Below, piece after piece: positions 49,449 to 58,648 of a stretch of DNA of 64,000 bases (position 1 is its first letter; the number at the start of each line of letters is the position of its first letter). Where the stretch lies: assembly GCF_001507435.1 (NCBI RefSeq), contig NZ_LMWH01000278.1:1-64000 (forward strand). Reading direction: 5' to 3'. The notes under the pieces were generated by a model, which had not been told where the DNA came from, made no database searches, and saw nothing but the letters and a program-made list of their open reading frames with translations. This DNA is from Streptomyces sp. NRRL F-5122 (GTDB lineage: Bacteria; Actinomycetota; Actinomycetes; Streptomycetales; Streptomycetaceae). The position numbers and the translations under genes are program-made.

Positions 49449-49827
49449 CGGCCCGTGATCGCGGAGCTGGCTCGCAACTGTCATGTGAATTCGCGTGGCC
49501 TCCGCTCAGGGCGGTAAGGCATGCTGGCCCCGGACACCCCTCCGGAACGACGGGATGGCAGCCTGGAGGAACTACGTGACCGCAGCCCTGGGGAATTACG
49601 TGATCGTCCACAGTCCGTTTCGCTGCCGCGGGGTGAGTAACTGCGCTGTTATCTGAGCGTTCTCCGCAGGCGCGTTTGTGCGGTTCATGAGTGCGCAGCG
49701 GGTCTCGGCATCCACAGCATCGGCCGACATCGCCATCGGCCCGGTCACCAGCTCCAGCCGGGCGGCTGCGACACAGCCGGGCGAGAGCGCCGGCCGCCGG
49801 CGCCAACCACATGCCTCGGGGGCACAC
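49449..49827. other. Intergenic stretch without a supported gene
   Basis: Short frames are present on both strands, none recognisable. The upstream part of the next gene's frame (49678-49827) is Ala/Ser-rich and probably not coding. Confidence 0.35.
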
Positions 49828-50493
49828 ATGGGCACATTCTCGCGCGTCAACCTCTTCTACGGCGTCGACCACGAGCAGGTGTACGCCGCGTTGGAGGAGT
49901 TCTGGCACCACGAGGAGCACACGCTCAAACTGGAGGACGCCCACGACGTCAACCTCGATTCCTACGCCCTGCACGAGCGGCGCGGCGACTGGACCGTGCT
50001 GAAATGGACCCGGGGTTGGGAGTGGGATCTGCGCCGACGCGCCCAGCTTCACGTTTCACGCGCCTACGACTGCCCAGGGCTGCTGGTCTTCATCTACGAC
50101 GACGACTTCTGGGGCTGCGAGCTGTTCCACCACGGCACGGCGATCGACCAGTTCCAGCAGGAGACCGGCATCATTGGCTCGTTCTTCGGCGATCTTCCGT
50201 GCCAGGGGCGCCCCGACCTCCTACTGGCCCAGTTCCCCGCTCTGGACCTGAACATCGAGCATGCCCGGGGCTATCTGAGCCAGTACAGCATCGACGACCC
50301 CGGGTACGAGGACATCGACTGGGAGAACGAGCACGACCCTCTCAACAGCCCCGTCCGTCCGAGCGATGGGTATGGCCGCCTTGAAGGAGGCGTCTACTGG
50401 GACTTCCAGAACTTCCTCGGCGTCGACCACCATGCGCCGGTCTGGCGGAGGTTCACCGCCTCGCCCCAGGCGCCCAGGAGAACGGAGAAATGA
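49828..50493 (+). CDS. Hypothetical protein rich in acidic and aromatic residues
   Basis: The 221-residue protein starts at an ATG with GGGGG 7 bases upstream. It reads as a soluble globular protein: VNLFYGVDHEQVYAALEEFW, HHEEHTLKLEDAHDVNLDSY, HERRGDWTVLKWTRGWEWDL, CPGLLVFIYDDDFWGCELFH and IGSFFGDLPCQGRPDLLLAQ, ending with a run of acidic residues (DDPGYEDIDWENEHDP). I do not recognise the family. Conserved-looking aromatic and acidic clusters and normal codon use support a real gene. It lies between the two multicopper oxidase regions, but nothing links it to metals except position. Confidence 0.7.
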   Translation: MGTFSRVNLFYGVDHEQVYAALEEFWHHEEHTLKLEDAHDVNLDSYALHERRGDWTVLKWTRGWEWDLRRRAQLHVSRAYDCPGLLVFIYDDDFWGCELFHHGTAIDQFQQETGIIGSFFGDLPCQGRPDLLLAQFPALDLNIEHARGYLSQYSIDDPGYEDIDWENEHDPLNSPVRPSDGYGRLEGGVYWDFQNFLGVDHHAPVWRRFTASPQAPRRTEK

Positions 50494-51280
50494 TCGGTTC
50501 TGCCCGAGATCGAAGGTGGCTACGCGCACCCCCTGACCCGCGCCTGCCGCGATAGCATGCCTCAAATGCTGATCATGCCCTGAACTGTGGAAAGTAGCGA
50601 GTGGCCCAAGCGTCACAGTGGACGGTCATGGCCATGGCAGGGCGAACAGGCCCGCATCGGGCTCGGTCAGGATGTCGCGCCCGGCCAGGCGCTGCAGCTG
50701 CCCGCGACGCGTACAACGCCATGGGCCAGGACGGCAACGTCCGCGCGCACCAGCATGCCGCAGCGACCCGGCCGAAGATGACGGAACGCGCAGGACGGAA
50801 CCGGACGATGACGCCGTCGGCCGGTTCCGAGGTGGACTCACCACGACATTCCACCTTGCCCGCGACAATTGGGGACCCGCCCGGCTCCCGGTAACGCCAG
50901 GACAGCTTCCGCCCGGCTTCTGGAACGAATCCGCGTCGCCGTCACGGCCCGGGCCGGAAACACCGCCGCGCCCACGGGGCAGAGAGGGGCTACGACTCCC
51001 CCGGCTTTCCGCGCCCACCGGCGCTCACGCGGCACCCCGAGATGGAACGACCAGCAGCGACACCGGCTGAACCGCGGCTGCGAAGGGTCCAACTGTCGTC
51101 ACCGGCAGAAGATGGAACCCGTAGGCGTCGGGACCGCTGCGCGACAGCGAGGGGGCATGCGATCCGTCGGTCGCTCTGCTGCGTCGCGTACCTCGGGTGA
51201 TGTCGTCCACTCGGCGCGTTGATGGAGGCTCGAGCACTCAATTGCGCGGCGCAGCGCATCCGATCGAATACGGTGCGCAT
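50494..51280. other. Intergenic stretch without a supported gene
   Basis: 787 bases with overlapping frames on both strands, none of them recognisable or with a good ribosome site. No RNA or repeat was recognised. It may be decayed coding sequence. Confidence 0.35.
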
Positions 51281-51694
51281 GTGATCACGCATTGGATCAA
51301 GGTTGCTGGGCGCTCCGGCCGGATCGGCTTGGTGCTCGGCCTCCTCGTGCTGATCACCGCTCACCTCTCAGGTGCCGTGCACGGCGGCTCTTTCGCCGGC
51401 CCCCATATGAGTGCCGTTGCGGTCATCTCCGAGCATGGCGCCGTCGAGGACAGGTCCCCCGCGCCTCCCGGGCACGACCACAAGTACGAAGCGCACATCG
51501 ATCACGCCGCCGATCGGCCCAGAACAGCCTCTCGGGACACGGCTGCCGAACCCGATCACGAAAGCGGATCAACGGCCACGTCCCCGGCGACGAGAGTGAC
51601 CGACGTACGCGGCGCATGGCGCGACCTGACGCATGCTTCCGCGCCTGTACAAGGCGGTTGCACACTCGCGCTCCATTGCATCCGGCGGCAGTAG
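51281..51694 (+). CDS. Small secreted or membrane-anchored His-rich protein
   Basis: From a GTG at 51281 the 137-residue product has one N-terminal membrane segment ([20 protein letters not shown]). A His/Asp-rich exported part follows ([40 protein letters not shown]), ending in two Cys ([14 protein letters not shown]). Such small proteins with His clusters next to copper genes may bind metal outside the membrane, but this is inference. It lies 115 bases upstream of the cysteine-synthase-like gene. The ribosome site is not clear, so the start is uncertain. Confidence 0.5.
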   Translation: MITHWIKVAGRSGRIGLVLGLLVLITAHLSGAVHGGSFAGPHMSAVAVISEHGAVEDRSPAPPGHDHKYEAHIDHAADRPRTASRDTAAEPDHESGSTATSPATRVTDVRGAWRDLTHASAPVQGGCTLALHCIRRQ

Positions 51695-51809
51695 GCGCTG
51701 CCCGCGCACCCCTTACCCGGTCCAGGGCCGGGGTGTGCCCACGCGCCCACGATCCGCCATTTGCACGCACCCCGCTCACCGATACGGGGTGCGAAGGAGC
51801 CGTGCACAC

Positions 51810-52934
51810 ATGAACCTCCCCCTGCTTGAATCCGACGCCCGACACACCTCGCTCCCTCTGGTTGCCCACAGACCTTCACAGCTGGTGGGCAGCACACCGG
51901 TCCTGTGGATCGACGAACCATTCGCCCCGCCCGGCCGCGGCTTCTACGCCAAGCTCGAAGGCGCCAACCCCGGCGGCATCAAGGACCGACCGGGTCTGCA
52001 CATGATCAGTGAGGCCCGGCGTCGCGGGGACCTCGAACCAGGCACACCGATCGTAGAGTCCTCCAGCGGCACCCTCGGCTTGGGGCTCGCGTTGGCCGGG
52101 CTTACGTTCGGACATCCGGTCACCGTAGTGACCGACCCTGGCATGGAGCCGTCGATGATCCGGCTGCTGACCACCCTCGGCGCGCACGTCGACCAGGTCG
52201 GCGCCCCGCACGCGGACGGCGGCTGGCAGCAAGCCCGCCGCGAGCGCGTCGCCGAACTGCTGGCCGGCACACCGGGCGCCTACTGCACAGACCAGTACCA
52301 CAACCCTGACAACGTCACCGCCTACCGGCCGCTGGCCACCGAGTTGATCGCTCAGCTCGGCAGCGTCGACGTCCTGGTGGCGTCGGTGGGCACCGGGGGC
52401 CACTCCGCCGGAACCGCCGCCGCACTTCGCGAGGCCTGCCCAGGCCTGACCTTGATCGGCGTGGACTCGGTGGGTTCCACCGTCTTCGGACAGCCCGCAG
52501 GACCGAGGTTGATGCGCGGCCTGGGCTCCAGCATCTACCCGTCCAATGTGGACTACGCGGCCTTCGCCGAGGTCCACTGGGTGGCGCCCGCCGAAGCAGT
52601 GTGGGCCTGCCGACAGTTGGCCCGCCGCCACCACGCATCAGGCGGCTGGAGCGTCGGGGCCGTCGCGCTCGTAGCGGGATGGGCCGCGCGTACCTATCCA
52701 TCTGGCACTCGGATCGCCGCGGTCTTCCCCGACGGACCACACCGCTACCTCGAGACCGTCTATAACGACGCATGGTGCCTCGAACATCAGCTTCTCGGTC
52801 AGGAACAGCCGTCGGAGCCCGACGAGATCGCGGAGCCGTTCGAATGCGTGGTGACCGGCTGGACCCGCTGCAGCAAGGTCCGGGACCCCCTCGGCCGAAC
52901 ACCCGCACAGCGCACTGAGGTGGTCGTCCGGTGA
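51810..52934 (+). CDS. PLP-dependent cysteine-synthase-like enzyme (SbnA/OASS fold)
   Basis: The 374-residue fold-type-II PLP enzyme has the lysine loop [16 protein letters not shown] (Lys58 as Schiff base), the substrate loop [18 protein letters not shown], phosphate-binding [20 protein letters not shown] and late [26 protein letters not shown] and the R-Y-L-x-T-V-Y-x-D end resemble SbnA-type enzymes. Those make an amino-acid intermediate from O-phosphoserine and glutamate, whereas true cysteine synthases have TSGNTG. About 40 extra C-terminal residues contain Cys pairs ([16 protein letters not shown]). The GAAGGAG site is 10 bases upstream of ATG 51810. It overlaps the MFS gene by 4 bases (GTGA), so the two are translationally coupled. 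The product is unknown. Confidence 0.85.
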   Translation: MNLPLLESDARHTSLPLVAHRPSQLVGSTPVLWIDEPFAPPGRGFYAKLEGANPGGIKDRPGLHMISEARRRGDLEPGTPIVESSSGTLGLGLALAGLTFGHPVTVVTDPGMEPSMIRLLTTLGAHVDQVGAPHADGGWQQARRERVAELLAGTPGAYCTDQYHNPDNVTAYRPLATELIAQLGSVDVLVASVGTGGHSAGTAAALREACPGLTLIGVDSVGSTVFGQPAGPRLMRGLGSSIYPSNVDYAAFAEVHWVAPAEAVWACRQLARRHHASGGWSVGAVALVAGWAARTYPSGTRIAAVFPDGPHRYLETVYNDAWCLEHQLLGQEQPSEPDEIAEPFECVVTGWTRCSKVRDPLGRTPAQRTEVVVR

Positions 52935-54184
52935 GCGGCCTGCGAGCCCGGTGGGCCTCCTTCGACCGACCGGCACGGCTGCTGATGGTCAACCAGTTCG
53001 CCATCAATCTCGGTTTCTACATGCTCATGCCCTACTTGGCCGACCATCTCGCCCACGGTCTCGGTCTCGCGGCCTGGACGGTCGGCTTGGTGCTCGGCGT
53101 GCGCAACCTCTCCCAGCAGGGAATGTTCCTCATCGGGGGAACCCTCGCCGACCGGTACGGCTGCAAGCCGATGATCCTGACCGGCTGCACTCTGCGGACA
53201 GTCGCCTTCGGGCTGCTTGCGGTGGCGGAGACGCTTCCTGCGCTGATCGTGGCTTCTGCCCTGACCGGGTTGGCGGGAGCTCTTTTCAATCCGGCCGTGC
53301 GCGCATACCTGGCGGCCGATGCGGGCGAGGAGCGCCGGGTCGAGGCTTTCGCCGCCTTCAACGTGTTCTATCAGGCCGGCATTCTGATCGGACCTCTTGC
53401 CGGACTTGCCCTGCTCGCTTGGGATTTCGGCGTGGTGTGCACGGCCTCGGCGCTCATCTTCGGCGCGCTGGCCCTGCTCCAGGCCCGCGCCCTGCCCACA
53501 CGCACGCCGTCCGGCCGGAGCGCCGAGCCGGCGTGGCGGGCGGTCGCCACGGACTGGCGTACCGTCGCAGCCAACCGGCCCTTCCTTCTCTTCGCCGCCG
53601 CCATGACCGGTTCCTATGTACTGGGCTTCCAGGTGTACCTCGCTCTCCCTCTGCGTGCCCGTGCTCTCTTCGGCGAGCGGACGGGGCTCGTGACGGGGGC
53701 ATTGTTCGCCGTCTCCGCACTGGCCGCGCTGTCGGGACAGTTGAGGTTGACCGCGTGGGCGAAGCGGAGTCTGACCGCACCACAGGCCATCGCGTACGGA
53801 CTGGTCCTGATGGGGACGGCGTTCCTGCCGCTCCTACCCGGCCTGCCTGAAGGAGTCGTCGGCGCGGCGGCGGGCATGGTCGCGCTCTTGATCAGCGCGA
53901 CGCTGCTGGCGTGGGGCGGGGCACTGCTCTACCCGTTCGAGATGGACACCCTGGTCCGCCTCTCCGGCGACCGGCTCATCGCGACCTACTACGGGGCCTA
54001 CAGCACCGCCTCCGGCATCGCGATCTCGCTGGGCAACCTCGCGGTCGGAGCGCTCTTCGACACCGGCGTGCGCTGGCTGCCCTGGGCCGCGCTCACTGTC
54101 ACCGGGCTCTCGTCTGCGGGACTGGTGGTGCGGCTCCACCGGGCGGGGTATCTCGCGCACCGGCCAGTGGCGCTACCCGGGTGA
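52931..54184 (+). CDS. MFS transporter coupled to the cysteine-synthase-like enzyme
   Basis: The 417-residue, 12-segment major facilitator has [20 protein letters not shown] (helix 1) and motif A in [20 protein letters not shown] (G-x-L-A-D-R-x-G). The second half has [40 protein letters not shown] and [20 protein letters not shown]. It starts at a GTG that overlaps the stop of the upstream gene, which strongly suggests it moves the substrate or, more likely, the product of that enzyme. The MFS subgroup resembles drug and amino-acid exporters of the MdtH/YfcJ type. A perfect 14-bp stem follows. Confidence 0.88.
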   Translation: MSGLRARWASFDRPARLLMVNQFAINLGFYMLMPYLADHLAHGLGLAAWTVGLVLGVRNLSQQGMFLIGGTLADRYGCKPMILTGCTLRTVAFGLLAVAETLPALIVASALTGLAGALFNPAVRAYLAADAGEERRVEAFAAFNVFYQAGILIGPLAGLALLAWDFGVVCTASALIFGALALLQARALPTRTPSGRSAEPAWRAVATDWRTVAANRPFLLFAAAMTGSYVLGFQVYLALPLRARALFGERTGLVTGALFAVSALAALSGQLRLTAWAKRSLTAPQAIAYGLVLMGTAFLPLLPGLPEGVVGAAAGMVALLISATLLAWGGALLYPFEMDTLVRLSGDRLIATYYGAYSTASGIAISLGNLAVGALFDTGVRWLPWAALTVTGLSSAGLVVRLHRAGYLAHRPVALPG

Positions 54185-54226
54185 CGCCAAACGCTCAACC
54201 CGCGGATCTACCGCGTCGCTCCACGT

Positions 54227-54271
54227 GGCTGTGCCCGTCGGGATCAGTTGCTGACCGCGACGGGCACAGCC
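54227..54271. terminator. Bidirectional terminator between the MFS gene and multicopper oxidase
   Basis: GGCTGTGCCCGTCG (54227-54240) pairs perfectly with CGACGGGCACAGCC (54258-54271) over a 17-base loop. It lies 43 bases after the MFS stop and 50 bases beyond the stop of the convergent oxidase gene. Confidence 0.75.
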
Positions 54272-54320
54272 CAAGGAGTTGGCGATCGACAGGCAGGGTG
54301 GTCTACCTGTCCGCTCGATT

Positions 54321-55946
54321 TCAGGCCTGGTACGCCATCAGCGCCGTCATCCCTGCCTCCCCGTGATACGCGTTGTGGCAGTGCAGCATCCACTGGCCGG
54401 GATTGTCTGCGTCGAAGTAGACGGACACCGTCTTCTTCGGGAGCACGATCGTGGTGTCCTTGCGCGGGCCGTCCGTGCCGAGTTGGTAGGTGTGGCCGTG
54501 CAGGTGCATCGGGTGCCACATGGTGGTGTCGTTGACGAAGTCCAGTCGGACACGCTGGCCTTCCTCGACGAGGGCCGGGTTTGCTGTCGGGTCGTTCATG
54601 TCGAACCGCTCACCGTTGACGGCCCAGTCGTACGCGGCCATGTCGCCTGAGAGCTCGATACGGTGGACCCGGTCGGCCTTCTTCGCGGAGAGCCGGACAT
54701 CGTCAGCGGCCTTGAGTTGCGAGGCGCTCATGATGATGCCGTTCAGTTCCGCCGGTCGGACGGTGGGCTTCGGTGCGCTGCCGGATCCGGTGCGGACCAG
54801 CGCCATGCCGGAGACGTTCTTCCCTTCGGCCAGCGCGACCAAGGGGAAGACACCGTCGGCAAGAGTGACCAGGACGTCGTAGCGTTCCCCCATGCCGACC
54901 AGCACGGCGTCGACTTGCTGGTGCCGGACCGGGTACCCGTCGGTGTGGGTGATGGTCATCTTGTGGCCGCCGAGCGCGACCCGATACGCCGTATCGCCGC
55001 CGGCGTTGACGATGCGAAGCCGGATCTGTGCGCCGGGCTTTGCTGTGTAGACGTCCGGGTCTGCCGGCACACGGCCGTTGATCAGGTGGTACGGGTACTT
55101 GACGTCCCCGGCGTCCCCGCCCAGCAGCGCACTGTCGGAGTGCATGAGCATGAACTTCATCGGCATCCCGCCGCCGGAGGCGGACGGCGAGGCACTCATC
55201 CCGTCCATGCTTCCTCCGCTCATGTCCATCCCGCCCATGTCGCCCATGTCGTGAGAGGACGAGTGGGAGCTCTCCATGCCCATTCCGCTCATGCCGCCCA
55301 TGCCCTGCTTGAGCTCGGCGAAGACCTCGTCGGGCGTCCCCGTGACGCCGTCGACCCAGTCGTCGAGGACGACGACCCACTCGTCGTCGTAGCTGAGCGG
55401 CTCCCTGGGGTCTTCCACGATCAGGGGTGCGTACAGACCGCGGTCGAGCTGGACGCCGACGTGGGGGTGGAAGAAGTAGGTCCCGGGGGTGTCGGCTACG
55501 AACCGGTAGGTGAAGTTGGTGCCGGCTCGTACAGCGGCCTGGGTGACCGGAGGCACGCCGTCCATGTCGGCGCGCAGGGCGACGCCGTGCCAGTGGATGG
55601 ACGTGGCGGTCCTGTTCGGCAGTTGGTTGGAGAATTCGGCGACTAGCGTGTCGCCGGCGGACAGTCGCAGCTCCCTGCCCGGGGCTCGGCCGCTGAAAGC
55701 CCAGCTCTTGGCCATGACGCCGCCGCCGAGGTCGAGCATCGCGAGCGCGGCGGTCAAAGTTGTCTCATGCACCTTGCCGGTGCTCCTGCGCTGCTTGTCC
55801 GCGGTGGCGACCTGCGGGCCGCGAGGGTTGATCAGGCCAGGCTCGGCGCTGGAGTTGCCGGAGCCGCTGCTGCACGCGGCGAGCGCGCCCGCGCCTGCGG
55901 CGCCGAGTCCGGCCAGCAGGACGGAGCGGCGATTGATGCTGTTCAT
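54321..55946 (-). CDS. Multicopper oxidase with Met-rich insert, exported lipoprotein (copper tolerance type)
   Basis: The 541-residue protein starts MNSINRRSVLLAGLGAAGAG followed by the lipobox ALAAC with Cys25 as lipidation site. Copper ligands are in IHWHG (118-120), FFHPHVGVQLDRG, HPMHLHGHTYQLG and LHCHNAYHGEAGM (Cys523, axial Met). A stretch at about 210-255 is very rich in Met, Gly, Ser and His (MGGMSGMGMESSHSSSHDMG), as in CueO/CopA oxidases that bind and oxidise Cu(I). It therefore most likely detoxifies copper outside the membrane. A small DUF6153-like gene lies just upstream on the same strand. The start has GAGGACC upstream. Confidence 0.9.
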   Translation of the reverse strand: MNSINRRSVLLAGLGAAGAGALAACSSGSGNSSAEPGLINPRGPQVATADKQRRSTGKVHETTLTAALAMLDLGGGVMAKSWAFSGRAPGRELRLSAGDTLVAEFSNQLPNRTATSIHWHGVALRADMDGVPPVTQAAVRAGTNFTYRFVADTPGTYFFHPHVGVQLDRGLYAPLIVEDPREPLSYDDEWVVVLDDWVDGVTGTPDEVFAELKQGMGGMSGMGMESSHSSSHDMGDMGGMDMSGGSMDGMSASPSASGGGMPMKFMLMHSDSALLGGDAGDVKYPYHLINGRVPADPDVYTAKPGAQIRLRIVNAGGDTAYRVALGGHKMTITHTDGYPVRHQQVDAVLVGMGERYDVLVTLADGVFPLVALAEGKNVSGMALVRTGSGSAPKPTVRPAELNGIIMSASQLKAADDVRLSAKKADRVHRIELSGDMAAYDWAVNGERFDMNDPTANPALVEEGQRVRLDFVNDTTMWHPMHLHGHTYQLGTDGPRKDTTIVLPKKTVSVYFDADNPGQWMLHCHNAYHGEAGMTALMAYQA

Positions 55947-56039
55947 GTGGTGGTCCTCTGTTCGATGTGCCGTCGGTCAGGCCGTATGCGGGCACACCTC
56001 ACTCCCGAATGGGGCGCGAGGGCGCCTCGGGATCGCGGC

Positions 56040-56528
56040 CTAGATCAGCAGGCGAGAGAGGACAGAGAGATCGGGCGGGGCGCGAAGTGCCGTCCCCGGA
56101 GGCACGTGCCCGACGAAGACGCCGTACAGGGCGTCCGTAGGGGCGGTGAAGGGTGCGGCAGTAGGGGGCTCGAGCTGCAACGTGTTGATGCTCGCGGCGG
56201 AGCAGTGCCCCGTGAGCAGGACCGAGCAGGCGCTGTGGTCGCCGTCCATGGGTGGTGCGGCGAACCGAAGGGTTTCGCCGTCCATGGGTAGTGCGGCGGC
56301 CCCAAGGGCTTCGCCGTCCATGGCCGTGCTCACCGACGTCATACCTGTCGACGTGTGATCCATCCCCCGCATCCCGCTCATCGCGGGTGGGGGGCTCCCG
56401 GTTGTGGGAGAGGCCGCGTCGTGGTGAACGAGGACGGCGAACGCAGCGACCAGCGCAATGATCACAGCCCGAGTCCAGCGCGTGGCGCTGCCCGGGGATT
56501 CGCTCCGCCGGTGTAGGGCTGTCGTCAT
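56040..56528 (-). CDS. Small membrane-anchored protein, DUF6153-like, with Met/His clusters
   Basis: The 162-residue protein has a single membrane segment (WTRAVIIALVAAFAVLVHHD) followed by PAMSGMRGMDHTSTGMTSVS and a CSVLLTGHCSAA segment. The end, LRAPPDLSVLSRLLI, matches the conserved C-terminus of DUF6153 proteins (G-R-A-P-P-D-L-S-x-L-Q-L-L-R-I), which often neighbour copper genes. A repeated unit, PMDGETLRFAAPPMDGD and AMDGEALGAAALPMDGE, lies between. It is probably an extracytoplasmic copper-related protein encoded upstream of the multicopper oxidase. ATG 56528 fits the family start. Confidence 0.6.
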   Translation of the reverse strand: MTTALHRRSESPGSATRWTRAVIIALVAAFAVLVHHDAASPTTGSPPPAMSGMRGMDHTSTGMTSVSTAMDGEALGAAALPMDGETLRFAAPPMDGDHSACSVLLTGHCSAASINTLQLEPPTAAPFTAPTDALYGVFVGHVPPGTALRAPPDLSVLSRLLI

Positions 56529-56807
56529 GGCTTGTGCACCTGGTTCGTTCGAGTAGGGCCGAGCCTCAATATACCGGGGCGGGGTATTGCTGCCACTCGA
56601 CGCACATCGTCGGGGTGCAGTGCACACCAAGGTGCCGACGGCCGCGCCGATGTCATGGTGCTGGTGGCGCGGTCTTCCACGTCGCGGCGGACAGCGCGGT
56701 CGCAGGGCACGAACATCCCGGCCTGACGTGGAACAACCGCCCTTCTACCCCCTACGTGACCAAACCTGGTCGGACCGCCATCCACTGGGGCGCTCCACTC
56801 CTCAAGA
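56529..56807. other. Intergenic stretch upstream of the persulfide operon
   Basis: No gene is seen. The AT-rich TCAATATACC near 56566 may belong to the promoter of the small DUF6153-like gene. Confidence 0.4.
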
Positions 56808-56858
56808 TACCCCCGGGGGTACCCCTGCTAAGGTGAAGGACAGATACCCCGGGGGGTA
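56808..56858 (+). promoter_or_regulatory. Twin CsoR/CstR-type operators before the persulfide operon
   Basis: TACCCCCGGGGGTA (56808-56821) is a perfect 14-bp palindrome and TACCCCGGGGGGTA (56845-56858) differs by one base. Both are the G/C-tract palindromes with TA ends bound by CsoR and CstR proteins. A -10-like TAAGGT (56829-56834) lies between them. The repressor at 59.4 kb is the obvious candidate to bind. Confidence 0.75.
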
Positions 56859-56886
56859 CATCGCTCGCTCAATAGGAGTCGTAGTC

Positions 56887-58263
56887 GTGTTCTTCGTCGA
56901 CACCATGGAATTCGAGGGTCTGGGCAACCGCAGCTACCTGTCCGGCGGAATGCGGACCGCACTGGTGGTGGACCCGCCCCGCGACATCGAGCAGGTCATC
57001 GCCGCGGCCGCGCGACGCGGGGTGCAGATCGCGCTCGTGGCCGAGACCCACCTGCACAACGACTACGTCACGGGTGGTCTGGAACTGGCCCGCGTGACCG
57101 GGGCCCGGTACCTGGTGCCGGCGGGGGCGTCGGTCGCCTTCGCCCGCACCCCGGTCGCCGACGGAGACACGTTCACGGTGGACGAGCGCCTGGTGCTGCG
57201 CGCGATCACCACCCCCGGGCACACCCCGCACCACACCTCCTACGTGTTGGAGGAGGACGGCCGAGCGGTGGCGGCGTTCACCGGCGGATCCTTGCTGATC
57301 GGCACCGTGGGCCGACCGGACCTGGTCGAGCCGCGACTGACAGAGCAGCTGGCCCGCGCCCAGCACGCTTCCGCCCACCGTCTGGCTGACGAACTGGACG
57401 ACGAGGTACCGGTGCTGCCCACCCACGGGTTCGGAAGTTTCTGCTCCTCCGCCCAGGCGGAGGGAGGCGCGACCACCATCGGCCGGGAGCGCCGGGCCAA
57501 CAACGCCCTGACCCGGAACGTGGACACCTTCGTCGCCGAGTTGCTCGCCTCACTGGACGACGTGCCCGCCTACTACGCGCACATGGGACCCACCAACGCC
57601 GGCGGCCCCGCGCCGGTCGACCTCACCCCGCCTGCGCCTGCGGACGGCGAGGAGATCGCTGCCCGGCTAGCCGCGGGAGAGTGGGTGGTGGACCTGCGCA
57701 GCCGGGTCGCCTTCGCCCGGGGACATGTGGCCGGAGCTTTCAACTTCGAGGGCGACGGCAAGCTCGCCACCTACCTGGCCTGGCTGATGCCGTGGGGCAA
57801 GCCGGTCACCTTGCTGGCCGACACGTCCGAGCAGGTCGCCGACGCACAACGGGAGCTGGCCCGGGTCGGCATCGACCGCCCCGCCTCCGCCGCCACCGGC
57901 GATCCCACCGACTGGATCCGCCCAGGCGAGGTGCTCGCCTCCTTCCCACGTGCGCGCTTCGCCGACCTCAGGGCGGTGCGCGAGCGCGGCGAGCAGGTGG
58001 TGGTGCTGGACGTACGGCGCGATGCCGAGCGTGCGGGCGGGTTCGTCGCCGGCTCGATCCACATTCCCGTCCACGAGCTGCCCGGCCGCGTCGGCGAGGT
58101 GCCGGACGGAATGGTGTGGGTGCACTGCGCCGGAGGGATGCGCGCCGCGATCGCCGCGTCCCTGCTGGATGCCGCCGACCGCGATGTGGTCGCAGTCGAC
58201 GACGGCTTCGACGCCGCCATCACGGCGGGCCTCACCCTCACCAGCCGCAACGACACCGACTGA
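56887..58263 (+). CDS. Persulfide dioxygenase fused to rhodanese domains
   Basis: The 458-residue protein starts at a GTG, 8 bases after AGGAG. The first 240 residues are an MBL-fold persulfide dioxygenase (ETHE1/BlhA-type): ETHLHNDYVTGGLELARVTG (H55-x-H57-x-D59), TTPGHTPHHTSYVLEEDGRA and LPTHGFGSFCSSAQAEGG. Two rhodanese domains follow. The first (WVVDLRSRVAFARGHVAGAF) lacks a catalytic Cys. The second has WVHCAGGMRAAIAASLL with Cys414. Enzymes of this kind oxidise glutathione, mycothiol or other persulfides to sulfite, using the rhodanese to feed sulfane sulfur. It heads a three-gene operon under the twin CstR-type operators. Confidence 0.92.
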   Translation: MFFVDTMEFEGLGNRSYLSGGMRTALVVDPPRDIEQVIAAAARRGVQIALVAETHLHNDYVTGGLELARVTGARYLVPAGASVAFARTPVADGDTFTVDERLVLRAITTPGHTPHHTSYVLEEDGRAVAAFTGGSLLIGTVGRPDLVEPRLTEQLARAQHASAHRLADELDDEVPVLPTHGFGSFCSSAQAEGGATTIGRERRANNALTRNVDTFVAELLASLDDVPAYYAHMGPTNAGGPAPVDLTPPAPADGEEIAARLAAGEWVVDLRSRVAFARGHVAGAFNFEGDGKLATYLAWLMPWGKPVTLLADTSEQVADAQRELARVGIDRPASAATGDPTDWIRPGEVLASFPRARFADLRAVRERGEQVVVLDVRRDAERAGGFVAGSIHIPVHELPGRVGEVPDGMVWVHCAGGMRAAIAASLLDAADRDVVAVDDGFDAAITAGLTLTSRNDTD

Positions 58264-58288
58264 ACGACTTGCACGGAGTGATCAAACG

Positions 58289-58648
58289 ATGTTCTCGCTA
58301 CTTCGCCATGGCCCCGCCCGCCTCACCCCGCAACAGGCCCACCGGCAGACCATCGAAGGGCAGGCGGTCCTGCTCGATGTCCGCGAGTTGCCGAAGTGGC
58401 AGGCCGGGCACGCGCCCGGTGCGCTGCACCTGCCGCTGAGCAGCTTGAGAGCAGGGACGGCTCTTCCCGAGGCTGCACAAGGCAAGCCGGTCATCATCTG
58501 TCGCTCCGGAAACCGCTCCCGCACAGTCACCCGCATCCTCGCCGCTCGCGGTGTGGAGGCCAGTGACGTCGCCGGAGGCCTGACCGCCTGGGCCCGCGCG
58601 GGCCTGCCGGTCACTCTGGATCGCGGCACCAACGGTCCCATAGCGTGA
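58289..58648 (+). CDS. Single-domain rhodanese sulfurtransferase
   Basis: The 119-residue protein has VLLDVRELPKWQAGHAPGAL and VIICRSGNRSRTVTRILAAR with catalytic Cys71 in CRSGNRS, then DVAGGLTAWARAGLP. It transfers sulfane sulfur as a Cys-persulfide. It lies 25 bases after the dioxygenase gene and overlaps the following TauE gene by 4 bases (GTGA), so the three form one operon for handling persulfide sulfur. Confidence 0.9.
   Translation: MFSLLRHGPARLTPQQAHRQTIEGQAVLLDVRELPKWQAGHAPGALHLPLSSLRAGTALPEAAQGKPVIICRSGNRSRTVTRILAARGVEASDVAGGLTAWARAGLPVTLDRGTNGPIA

Noticed and set aside
49596..49850. Minus-strand frame ending ALMNRTNAPAENAQITAQLL and on
   Set aside because: It looks partly helical, but it overlaps the start region of the unknown plus-strand gene and I could not link it to a family.
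50494..51280. Several overlapping frames of 90-150 codons
   Set aside because: All compete with each other, and none has a domain pattern or clear start.
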